Positions 22,034-30,709 of a DNA stretch of 60,474 bases are shown one piece after another. Each line of letters starts with the position of its first letter. Position 1 is the first letter of the stretch. Under the pieces are notes generated by a model. It was not told the origin of the DNA. It was given only the letters and a program-made list of their open reading frames with translations, and searched no databases. Origin of the DNA: Zoopage sp. CT-All (lineage: Eukaryota > Zoopagomycota > Zoopagomycetes > Zoopagales > Zoopagaceae); the NCBI GenBank assembly GCA_004114245.1, contig QZWS01000003.1, positions 1-60,474 on the forward strand, written 5' to 3'. A program made the position numbers and the translations under genes.

Positions 22034-22285
22034 ATGTCACGCCATCTCCTAGTCCTTACTACAGCTCTCGCCATTGCTGCGACAACCGTCTGTGCTTCCA
22101 ATTTATCGGCATTCCCACCTCCGACTAACCCATGCGATGCTCCACACCATCCAGCCAAGTACCCAAGAATCATCATAGTAGGGCTCGGAGTCAGATGTGG
22201 TTGGATAGATGAAAGGACAAAGCAAGTGTGTCGGGGCCCGTACGAGTGCAGTAAAGCCTGCAAGTGCGCTGAAAAAGGGCACTGA
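22034..22285 (+). CDS. Small cysteine-rich secreted protein
   Basis: Single exon, 83 residues. The ATG at 22034 gives a textbook signal peptide (MSRHLLVLTTALAIAATTVC, then AS); the frame is open further upstream but without secretory character. The mature part has six cysteines at residues 34, 55, 66, 72, 76 and 78 (C-x20-C-x10-C-x5-C-x3-C-x-C), dense at the end (CRGPYECSKACKCAEKGH). Size, export signal and an even number of cysteines fit a disulfide-stabilised effector, antimicrobial or adhesion peptide. No family was recognised. It sits at the edge of AT-rich island 1. Confidence 0.7.
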   Translation: MSRHLLVLTTALAIAATTVCASNLSAFPPPTNPCDAPHHPAKYPRIIIVGLGVRCGWIDERTKQVCRGPYECSKACKCAEKGH

Positions 22286-22429
22286 AACGGTTGCTTGCTA
22301 AGGGCTGTGGATAGCACTTTGCAAGGTTCGCGTAGCGGTTGCAGTGGGAATGAATTAGATTATCAGAGTTGCCCTTGTGTGCTCGGACTAGCGCAACCAG
22401 CTGCTGCGTTGCTCACCAAATCCCAGTTC

Positions 22430-22668
22430 TTAGGATTGAACCTTCTGTCTAGCTTCCTCCCTATGAGCAGGAGAGTGGCAACGCATCGACAGCAGCGCAT
22501 CGCGTACCGTGCTTTACGACATGCTTGTTGAAATGCAGCCCACTCCTCTTGACACTGCTCCTTATCGTTACCATGTCTCTCCAGACACTTCTGCAGAGGC
22601 TGATAGTCGCATGGCGTGGGAGGACCGCTTGGATGCGGCGGCGGGCAACTGCGGTGCTCCGTCATCAT
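22430..22668 (-). CDS. CHCH-type small cysteine protein
   Basis: Two exons, 22668-22508 and 22460-22430 with a 47-nt intron, give 63 residues. After MMTEHRSCPPPHPSG comes PCDYQPLQKC, then a pair of cysteines 11 apart (CLERHGNDKEQC) and another 11 apart (CQEEWAAFQQAC), ending RKAREEARQKVQS. The helix-turn-helix spacing (C-x7-C-x10-C-x10-C) resembles CHCH proteins of the mitochondrial intermembrane space, imported by Mia40 and often serving in cytochrome oxidase assembly. Spacing is x10 rather than the classic x9, so the subfamily is open. It is divergent from the F-box gene, whose start codon lies only 33 bp away. Confidence 0.68.
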
Positions 22669-22701
22669 TCGGCGCAGAGGCAGTCTTGGCATCTGCCATC
22701 G

Positions 22702-24603
22702 ATGGCGCCTCCTTCTGTCGCCGCGCATCTCCCTTGCGAACTCATCCGAAGAGTTCTCGCTTTTCTCGTGCCGTGCATTCCACCAAATGCACCGCTGGAG
22801 TCTTCATCATATGCTGCAGAAATGCCGCAGTCGTCGTCGGCGACGCGCACCAGCATCACAGATATCCTTCGTGTCTCGCACCACTGGAACAGCGCCGCAC
22901 TGCCAGTTCTCTATACGTCGCCATTATTTCCGGCACTTGAATGCCTGAGTCGATTCGTGGAGGCGCTGGTATCGCTGCCCTTGCCTGGCCGGCACCACAT
23001 TCGCCGTTTGGATCTCTCCGCTTGCAATCATGGACATAATCACCCGGATATACCGCGGATGATAACCGACTATCATCTCTCCATCCTTTCGCAAGAATTA
23101 CCTTCCGGTGGCCTTGCTTCCCTATCACTGAAGGGCTTGTGCCACGCCGAAGTTTCGGAAGAGGGGTTAGTCGAGTTTATCGCCAATCATGCCACTCCTG
23201 TGTTGATCCATGTTTCGCTCGAGAATGCGCCAGCAGTGACCAACAACGTCATTCAAATTCTCCTTCGGCTGACGTATCCCTCGCTCGAGTCGCTCAGGAT
23301 TTCTGGGTGCCCGCGAGTGTCGGATTCGGCTGTGAGCGACATCGAGTATGCATGTCCAAACCTCCGTGAGCTGGCTCTGTCACACTGCCCACACGTCTCT
23401 GCCAAGCCGCTTAAAAATATTATGCGCTCTAGTCGTAGTTTGCGAAAGCTAGAGATATACGGAATGGAATCGATCACCCCAGTCGAGGTTCAGGCAATTG
23501 CTGCTCGTATGCAGGCCATCGCCGTGACAAGAAAACGCAACCAGCAGCGGCAGCGTTGGGCAAACGACTCCAGCCACTCCGATGACACCTTTGGGCTGCA
23601 CATTCCCTTCTGTATCATCTCGGAAAATCACATCACGCAGCAAATGCGTTGCTTGCGTATTTCCACGCTCCTGAATTCTGGAGCTGCCTCGATCGATCCA
23701 CGCCATCTTCAGCGCTTGTTTCCCGAATTCTCGACGAGGCTTGAGTCACTGCCACAGTGGCCGCAACTGCGCGAGCTTGAGCTTGACTCTTTCTCCGCCG
23801 TCGACGACCACTTTATGCTCGAATCTATTGTGCCGAATACCCCGCAACTTCAAATTCTGCGTCTTCCCCACTGCATTCGCATCAGCAATAGTGGCGTGAA
23901 GCAGCTGTGTATTTGGGTTGGCCACCGCCTACGATGGTTGTGTTTGAGAAGAAACCCGTTTATCAGCGGTGGAGCATTTGGCGTTGATCGTGTCAGCAAG
24001 CCACGTCTGGCCGGTCGAGGGCGATCTATCAAGGTGCTCAACACGGAGTGCATTTGGGCTCAGCTTATTGGCCTGGACCTCTCCGAGTGCAGTCGGGTGT
24101 CCATAGACGGGTTCGTTGCCGCCGCTCAGACATGTCCCCGACTCCGTTGCATTGTAGCACATGGCTGTCGCGGCCTTGAGGAGACGTTCCTGAGTAAATG
24201 CCACATTGGGGATGCTTCGAGTATACAGCATCGTCAGTGGACAGACATCAACTCGGGCCTCGTCCACGTCGAGGCTGGCCAGCCTTCCTTGGTTGGGTAT
24301 AGTCAGGCGCTCCCAGTCAACAACGCCCTGACCACCTTGTTCACGCTTTTGGGCGACGAGGTGGACCTACAACTGCAGATACCCGGCCATATGGACGCAA
24401 ACGATGACAACGACCAAAACCCAGCGCCTGCACTAGCACCTGCCGCTGCATTGCAGCCCAATGCTGGGTGGATGCAAGCAGCTGAGCTGTTTGGCTTAAA
24501 TGGCTCTAGCGACCGCGATGTGATGCGACAGTGGTTTTGGTGTCGAATTGGGGAGGATGGCATCTCCTGGCTCCGTCGACGTAAGTTGGGCGCCCCACTG
24601 TAA
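22702..24603 (+). CDS. F-box and leucine-rich-repeat protein
   Basis: Single exon, 633 residues from the ATG giving MAPPSVAAHLPCELIRRVL. Residues 8-26 look like an F-box start (HLPCELIRRVLAFLVPCIP), followed by RVSHHWNSAALPVLYTSP, the typical second half. The rest has AMN1/FBXL-type leucine-rich repeats: LIHVSLENAPAVTNNVI, LESLRISGCPRVSDSAV, LRELALSHCPHVSAKPL, LQILRLPHCIRISNSGV and LIGLDLSECSRVSIDG. Family members are SCF ubiquitin-ligase substrate receptors that bind Skp1 through the F-box. Substrate unknown. In-frame ATGs upstream (for example 22573) were not chosen because they would overlap the CHCH coding exon and lack domain sequence. Confidence 0.85.
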   Translation: MAPPSVAAHLPCELIRRVLAFLVPCIPPNAPLESSSYAAEMPQSSSATRTSITDILRVSHHWNSAALPVLYTSPLFPALECLSRFVEALVSLPLPGRHHIRRLDLSACNHGHNHPDIPRMITDYHLSILSQELPSGGLASLSLKGLCHAEVSEEGLVEFIANHATPVLIHVSLENAPAVTNNVIQILLRLTYPSLESLRISGCPRVSDSAVSDIEYACPNLRELALSHCPHVSAKPLKNIMRSSRSLRKLEIYGMESITPVEVQAIAARMQAIAVTRKRNQQRQRWANDSSHSDDTFGLHIPFCIISENHITQQMRCLRISTLLNSGAASIDPRHLQRLFPEFSTRLESLPQWPQLRELELDSFSAVDDHFMLESIVPNTPQLQILRLPHCIRISNSGVKQLCIWVGHRLRWLCLRRNPFISGGAFGVDRVSKPRLAGRGRSIKVLNTECIWAQLIGLDLSECSRVSIDGFVAAAQTCPRLRCIVAHGCRGLEETFLSKCHIGDASSIQHRQWTDINSGLVHVEAGQPSLVGYSQALPVNNALTTLFTLLGDEVDLQLQIPGHMDANDDNDQNPAPALAPAAALQPNAGWMQAAELFGLNGSSDRDVMRQWFWCRIGEDGISWLRRRKLGAPL

Positions 24604-24677
24604 AGCTCAAAATCTTGCGATATATTTGCCGATCAATGACTGGCTGCAAAAATATTGCGCTGAGCAACCATCTCTAT

Positions 24678-25952
24678 TCACCTCAGCTTCCATGAAATCT
24701 CGCCATACTCGTGATACTCTTCCATGCTTACGGAAAAATCATTAACAAAGCCCGGTAGGCTGACCAGCATGCTCCCTCCAGCCCAGCACGTGAAATGTGA
24801 ATGTGGTGCAGCCACGACCCTTGGTGCCTGCAGAGTGCTGCAGGTCAAATCAAGCTCCTCTACCCATCGTCATCATGACCCGCTGATTTAGCATGTCACA
24901 AACCTTGTAAACGCGTCTGGAATCCAGGTAGCCAAGTTGTCTTGCTCGTTGTCACCACATTCTGCCATAGGTCGCGCTGCAATTCGGATTCACATCTGGA
25001 GATGGTGCTGGTAACTAAATTCTGTGCAGCGAGAACGCTCACATGCACGTCCGGCATGTACGCGTCCAAAATCTCGTCGGGCCGAAACAGAACCTCGGTG
25101 GATGTCTGAATAGCATCTCGCGGCACCTGAATGACTTGTCCGTCGGGCAGCTCGAATAGTTCACCCGGCGAGGAGCGATATCGGCCAAACATCGACGAAG
25201 AACGTGGGCGAGCACTCAAATCGTAGTGTGTCATGTCGCTGACTAGGTCGCTGCCCAGTGTTGGCACCGAGCCGAGCTTAACCTTTATGTTGTCCACAGT
25301 GTCTCGCGAAAGCTTCATTCGCGTGCCGCATCTGCCCAGGGTCTTTTCCAAAATATTAGTAACCATACAGCCGCCGGCGTCGGACTGGATGGCTTCCGCG
25401 CGAAGCGGACGACCCTCATCAATTGGTGTTGATGTCGAAACACCCATTCCGGAATGCAGGACAAGAGCAGTGGTGCGACCAGTTGAAAGCAGACTCAGAA
25501 GCGACTGCGGGTATATCTACGTGGAGCGTGAGCCTGGCTCGGAGGAGTGCACTGCTCACCGCAAAGCTTGGCACGTCAAACGTTTCAAACACGACCTCGG
25601 CTGTCTTTTCTCGCATCTTGCGAGGATTCGTTACCATTTCGCTCATCAGCACTGGATGCAATTCAGGCTTGAGGTGTATGGAGCGCTGGCGCAACATGAG
25701 CTCACTGGACGCACAGCGTATCGCCTAGCTTACATATGCTGAATCCCATATGCATTCCATTTTGTCGAAATCATGGATAAAGCCTCGCACGATAGCCTTT
25801 CGTTCACGTCGACCGGCATTCTCCATGATGCGGGATTTAGCCGAAGATTTTTCGAGGTTGTTGCCACCATGGTAGGAAACCAGGCCGTAGCGAAGCGCAA
25901 ATGTGCCATTATCAAATACCACAGGTGGCGCTGAATCGTACAGCGCCGGCAT
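24678..25952 (-). CDS. Highly divergent actin-related protein
   Basis: Four exons, 25952-25734, 25700-25560, 25504-24904 and 24859-24678, give 380 residues, the normal actin length. Actin landmarks: VVFDNGTFALRYG (phosphate loop 1), DFDKMECIWDSAY, LHPVLMSE, REKTAEVVFETFDVPSF, STGRTTALVLHSGMGVS (phosphate loop 2), FELPDGQVIQVP, VVTTSKTTWLPGFQTRLQ and CWAGGSMLVSLPGF near the end. Core substitutions stand out. The lysine of loop 1 is replaced (ALRYG), the catalytic DSGDG aspartate is histidine (LHSGMG) and the adenosine-side GG of the VxGG motif is TSKTT. The DNase-loop region is shortened. It does not fit Arp1-Arp10 cleanly, with weak similarity to Arp4. A 33-nt first intron is unusually short. 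Nucleotide hydrolysis is doubtful. Confidence 0.8.
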
Positions 25953-27191
25953 TTTAAATGGCGGCTGACGCGGGCGGCAGCGTGGATGCTGGTTGACGGG
26001 CTTGGCAAAAATTGGCCACGTCAGTGATCACGCTGACTAATGCGATTGATATGCTGGAATGGTGACGTAACCGGAATTTCCCATAGCTATATTCCGATCC
26101 AACATTGCATTATCCACTGCCTATCAGCAAGAGGAGCACCAGGCAGGCCTGCACTTGCAAACTACTAGCAATGTCCTTGCCAATCTGTGGCATTACTCGC
26201 ATGCAGCTCTATGGCCTTGTGTACTGGATTAAATGTGCTATAGTTTGAGGTGCATATGTGCTTTTGACCATAAAAATTATATTGATATGGTTAGTATTTA
26301 TAAAAGTAGAAAAACTTAATATATATACCTTATAGACTGTGGTGCAGATAGTCAGTTCAAGAGCAGTCTCTTTTCTTGAGTATCAAATATACATACAGTT
26401 CTGTTGATCCTGATCTCTTCTTCATCCATTCCAATACTTTTCACTACTCACACACCACATAAATAGCTAGCCACCTATGTCACTATTTTACCTCATTGAA
26501 TAGCTATAATGCAGTTAAAGTTTATATATATCACTTGTGTAGTGCACTATAGTGCAAAGCTGTGCCATATGGTTACATGGTGTAGATAGCAGGGGGTTGC
26601 AGTAGTCTCTTTTTTCTGCCTTCTATGCTGAGAATACATCAGGTTGCTATTAATCCCTTGGCACTAGTGTAGACAGCATAAAAGCTAAGATATGTCAGGA
26701 GTAACTAGGTTTAAAAGGAGCTCTGTCACCCATCAGCTTATAGAAAATGCAAAATTATTTCTCTTTGAATCAATTGTCTGTATTGTAAAAGGTTAATTAA
26801 GGCACCTTTCTGTAGAAGGCATAGCTCTACAGAGTTCTCCTTTGGTATAGTAATACCTAATTGTTTAGCAGTTTAATGTCACTATTGTGGTGCCCACTTG
26901 GGCAATAGTCTTTTTCTAAGCAGAATAGAAAAGCATCACAAGCTAACAAAAGGAATATAACTACATTCTACTAATCTCCATCTGCATTCCTTCCCCAAGC
27001 CCAGCCTCAAAAATTGGTCCTTGTATGCTCCAGCATACAGGGATGACAACTCTATCAAAGGTATCACTATGTTAAGGAAGAAATATAAATATTGAAGTCT
27101 AATTGTTCAGTGGTTTGATATCAATATATCAAGGATGTCACTATTCTACGATGTCACTACATCAAGGGAGAACTCAGTACTCTGTTCCTAC
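25953..27191. other. Gene-free region with AT-rich island 2 (about 26220-27190)
   Basis: Beyond the actin-related gene the sequence becomes AT-rich from about 26220, with TATATA runs near 26318 and 26525. No ORF longer than about 60 codons has coding character. At its right edge lies an LTR-like piece (27192). The island is probably decayed repeat DNA; no element could be named. Confidence 0.55.
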
Positions 27192-27280
27192 TGTTGGAGC
27201 AAGGACGTAGTGGCCAGGGATGCGGTGTGTAGACTGTTGAAAAGAACTTTACTTCTCTCGGATACATATGTCCGAGCTGG
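27192..27280 (+). mobile_element. LTR-like fragment, copy B
   Basis: Begins TGTTGGAGCAAGGACGTAGT and is recognisably related to copy A (minus strand, 6777-6721) and copy C (60078 onward) for 55-90 bases. The TGTTGGA start is common among retrotransposon LTRs. The far end and any coding part were not identified, so it is a solo or broken remnant of uncertain family. Sequence to about 27540 may also belong to it. Confidence 0.5.
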
Positions 27281-27544
27281 CCTCCATCGCAGAACAATAC
27301 ATCGCGAAACACCTACGACACTGACATAATCAGCATCCACCAAAGCAGAACACATTCTCTCATTAGCTCTGCCAACCACATATGTGCTGAAAGGGAATAT
27401 ATGATGGGATAACCATACTCGAGCGACTTTTGAGCATTGCCAACGGCAGCACTCACTACAACTTGTGTACGACCAACGACCGCATTGACCATTCGTAACG
27501 CTCCAGCCATCACATATCACCGCAGTACACCACAGTACACCGCC

Positions 27545-28204
27545 TTACAGCGTCACCTTGGTCACAAGCTCCTCGCCTTCTCTCCGTAACCGCTCGAGCA
27601 CACTCTCGAGGCCGGCGCGGCCACGCACGGCGTTCTCGTGGAACCGCGCCACGGACAATTCCTCGACCGCGTTGGCAATCCGCGAGATATTGACCCCGGT
27701 GACGGATATCTTTGCTTCTTGGGAAAAGACGGTGACCTCGCCGTCGAGAGCCGGCGAGGGCGGTGTGGCGGAGGCGAAAGGCGAGGGCTCGTCAGGCGAG
27801 GCAGCCGCCACCGCGCAATCGCGCACTCCACCGGCGGCCGCCGACGCAGCCGCGGCCTCCACTGCGGTGTATCTGCAGGTCTCCTCGACCCTCACGAAAT
27901 CCGCCCAGGTCACATTCACACCGCGCGAGACAAACACCTTGCCTTGGGCATCGGTCTCGCTCACCTCGTACGCATAGCTCACCTCGTCCGCGCCAAAGAG
28001 TCTTCGCACCAGCGCGGGAATGGACTGGCGGCAGGTGATGAGGCGCTCGGTGCGGAGAACGCCGGTGGCGGGATCGACGGAGCGGGAGAGCACATCAACG
28101 TGGATGACGTGGGCGGTGGCGGGGTTAGGGTATTTGTTCCAGTGTGCGAGGGTTGTGTGATGGAAGGGGTGGGGGTAGGTATGCGTGGAGGAGAATATGC
28201 GCAT
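27545..28204 (-). CDS. PRELI/MSF1-domain mitochondrial lipid-transfer protein (Ups/SLMO type)
   Basis: Single exon, 219 residues, start chosen at MRIFSSTHTYPHPFHHTT, which aligns with the start of PRELI/SLMO/Ups proteins. The diagnostic stretch is AHWNKYPNPATAHVIHVDVL followed by TERLITCRQSIPALVRRLFG. Family members bind Mdm35/TRIAP1 in the intermembrane space and shuttle phosphatidic acid or phosphatidylserine between mitochondrial membranes, controlling cardiolipin and PE synthesis. The N-terminus resembles the Ups2/SLMO branch more than Ups1. An alanine/serine/proline insertion (about residues 124-155) interrupts the domain. The C-terminal helix (RGRAGLESVLERLRREGEEL) is conserved in pattern. 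Confidence 0.92.
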   Translation of the reverse strand: MRIFSSTHTYPHPFHHTTLAHWNKYPNPATAHVIHVDVLSRSVDPATGVLRTERLITCRQSIPALVRRLFGADEVSYAYEVSETDAQGKVFVSRGVNVTWADFVRVEETCRYTAVEAAAASAAAGGVRDCAVAAASPDEPSPFASATPPSPALDGEVTVFSQEAKISVTGVNISRIANAVEELSVARFHENAVRGRAGLESVLERLRREGEELVTKVTL

Positions 28205-28447
28205 CGCGGAGACAGGATGCGGCGAGATTCTGCGGGGTCGTTGGCGTTCGATGGTTCGGCAAGCAAAGACGAAAGCCGTGCGTGGCAGTTGGTCAGCAGC
28301 AAGTGAGGTTGCCTTCCGCATTTGGAAATGTGCCGCATTGGGATGGATGTACTGAATGTGCATCGCACGCACGCATCACACACCACACACATCCGTATCG
28401 GGAAGGACCAATGTGCATTTGGCAATGAAGGACAACGATACCGGATC

Positions 28448-28997
28448 TTACTCCTCCTAAACACACCAGAATCAGTACGCATGCTCGCAAAAGACACACA
28501 CAACGCACCGGAATCTCGATCTCGCCCTCCTCCACCTTATCACTCACATCCTTGGCCGACTCGCCCTCCACCGTGCACCCGACGCTGAAGCACGTCCCGA
28601 GAATCTCCTTCACCGTGCCCTTGAGCTCCTTGGCCAGCGACTTGTGCCTCATGATCCGCGCAATATCCAGCACCTGCTCAAGCGTGATGTTGCCCGAGTG
28701 CTTGATGTTCTTCTCCTTCTTCCGGTCGCGGATCGGCTCCTTGAGCGCCTTGATCACCAGCGAGGATGCCGACGGCACCACCTCAACCGCCGCCTGGCGG
28801 TTCTGGATGGTCAGCTTGACGGTGATGCGCAGACCCTTCCAGTCCTGCGACGCCTTGGCAATATCCTCACCGACCTTCTTGGGGGACAGACCGAGGGGGC
28901 CGATCTTGGGCGCGAGGGCCGAGGACGCGCCAACCTCGCCGCCGTTCGTGCGCAGGTAAATGATCTTGACTTCGTTCGGGTCGAGCTTGGGCGGCAT
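28448..28997 (-). CDS. RPL12: 60S ribosomal protein uL11 (L12)
   Basis: Two exons, 28997-28509 and 28456-28448, 165 residues. The protein starts [20 protein letters not shown] and contains [40 protein letters not shown] and [20 protein letters not shown], typical eukaryotic uL11. It forms the base of the ribosomal stalk at the GTPase-associated centre. The final exon supplies only two glutamates and the stop after a 52-nt intron; unspliced, the frame would run on for more than 60 unrelated residues. An inverted partial copy of this gene lies at 29110-29188. Confidence 0.97.
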
Positions 28998-29109
28998 GGC
29001 GATGGGCGGCGGTGGTGCGAGAGGGGGAGCAAAAAGGTGGCCTGCACTGACGGCCAGTCAAGGCGCCCGACCCCCTGCCATGGTGGATGCTGTGGCCGCG
29101 GCCGGTCGC

Positions 29110-29188
29110 CTGCGGCGGTCGGGGAGCCGTCGGCGTCTTCGCTGGCGATCAGGGCGCTCCAGGAGCCGATCCGCGACAGGAATGGCGA
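29110..29188 (+). pseudogene. Inverted fragment of RPL12
   Basis: On the plus strand this stretch reads as about 25 codons that match RPL12 (PSASSLAIRALQEPIRDRN against [19 protein letters not shown]), at roughly 85% nucleotide identity over about 78 nt with one codon missing. The real gene lies on the minus strand 100-500 bp to the left, so this is a short inverted duplicate. No start, splice sites or continuation are present. It occupies the 367-bp gap between RPL12 and SGT, where nothing else was seen. Confidence 0.75.
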
Positions 29189-29364
29189 GGCCTGGACGGA
29201 AGTAGCTGGGACAGGAAAACGCCATATATGCGGTTTGCTAAATAGCCTATGCTTACTCGCTTGGATTGAACATAGGCGGAGATGCTTGGGCTTTCCTGGG
29301 ACTTGCGCGGCTCAGTGCATCCATTCGGAGGGCAGTCGTCAGCTGCTGAGTCAACTCGCCTGCG

Positions 29365-30515
29365 ATGGACAGCAACGACCGCCACCTCGCGTACGCTATC
29401 GTCGCCCACCTCAACGCCTGCATCGCCTCGGGGAAAATCTCGGGTGCCGAGGTCGAGGGCGTGGAAGTCGCTGCGCAGTGCATTGCCGAGGCCTTTGGTG
29501 TGTCGGACTCGGATGCCGACAAGTCTGCATTCGGTTCCACCCCCACGCTGGGATTCATCTTCGATGTCTTCATAAAGACGCAAAACAGGGTGCGCAGTCG
29601 CAGTGCCGGCGCTTCTGGAAGCGAGGCGGCCGAAGGCAGCGGTGGCGCTGCTCCGGCGGAGGAGAAGCAGGGCGCGGCTGCCCCGGTTCTGGATGATGCT
29701 GCCCGTGCTCGCGCCGAGGGCTTCAAGTCATCCGGCAACCAGCTTTTGCAGCGCAAACTCCCGCTTGACGCCGTGGAGGCGTATTCGCGCGCCATCGAGA
29801 TTGATCCGAATAACGCCGTGTACTATTCCAACCGCGCCGCAGCATACTCCCAGCACGGTGACCACGAGAAGGCCCGTAGCGACGCGCAAAAGACCACCGA
29901 TATGGATCCTAATTACTGCAAGGGATGGGGCCGGCTTGGCCATGCCTTGTACTGCCTCAGGCGCTACGGAGAATCCGAGTCGGCGTACGAGAAGGCCTTG
30001 GCGCTTGATCCAGCCAACGAGACGGTGCGCACGGCTTTGACCACAGCCAAGCAGAAGCGTGAAATGGCAGAGAGGGACGGCTCATTGCCGTCAGCGTCAA
30101 CTAGGGCTGGCACTGCGCCCCAGACGGTCGCGAATCCGTTTGCTGGCATGGGTGGTGCCGGAGGCATGCCGGATATCTCTGGGATGATGTCGAACCCGGG
30201 ATTTATGCAGATGGCGCAGCAGATGATGTCGAACCCCGCCATGATGCAAATGTGGGCGCCTTTATGGCAATCCGCATGGACGCTAACCATGATTGGGTAG
30301 GGCTCAGAATATGATGGCGAATGGGGGAGGTGCCGGGGGCATGCCTGATATTAACGCATTGATGAGCGACCCTGAGGCCATGGAAAGGTGAGCGATGACC
30401 GACTCTTTTCCCCGCCGTAATCGTTGACTGCAGAATGATGAGGATGTTTGGTGGTAGTGGCGGTGGTGGAGGAGGCGCTGGTTCTGGAGGTTCTGGAGGT
30501 CCTGGATTCTCATGA
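29365..30515 (+). CDS. SGT2: Small glutamine-rich TPR co-chaperone (SGT)
   Basis: Three exons, 29365-30251, 30301-30387 and 30434-30515, 351 residues. The N-terminal dimerisation domain (RHLAYAIVAHLNACIASG) is followed by three TPRs at about residues 115-215 (AEGFKSSGNQLLQRKLPLDA, YYSNRAAAYSQHGDHEKA, GWGRLGHALYCLRRYGES). A methionine-, asparagine- and glycine-rich C-terminus follows (MMSNPGFMQMAQQMMSNP, then MSDPEAMERMMRMFGG). SGT hands tail-anchored proteins to the GET pathway: the N-domain binds Get4/5, the TPRs bind Hsp70/Hsp90 tails and the C-domain binds hydrophobic helices. The last exon encodes a glycine/serine tail. Confidence 0.95.
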
Positions 30516-30709
30516 GCTATATGCAGGTAGCCGCGAATGGTATTGCTATACATGACATGCATTTACTCGCGGTATTCCATAAACGGCTTGAGTTCGTTCA
30601 ATACACCGGCAGAGATATCGGCATTATGCAGATGGACATGGAATGCGTCGATTATCTCATACACGCATCGCTCGAAGGCTAGGAATAAGATGAGCAGGCT
30701 TGCCAGAGC

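Noticed and set aside
22363-22507. Unspliced extension of the CHCH protein
   Set aside because: It has no domain character, and a 47-nt GT-AG intron leads to a short conserved-looking helix end instead.
28644-29696. Long plus-strand frame of about 350 codons over RPL12 and SGT
   Set aside because: It is antisense to RPL12 and out of frame with SGT, a product of high GC content; only the short RPL12-like stretch inside it is meaningful.
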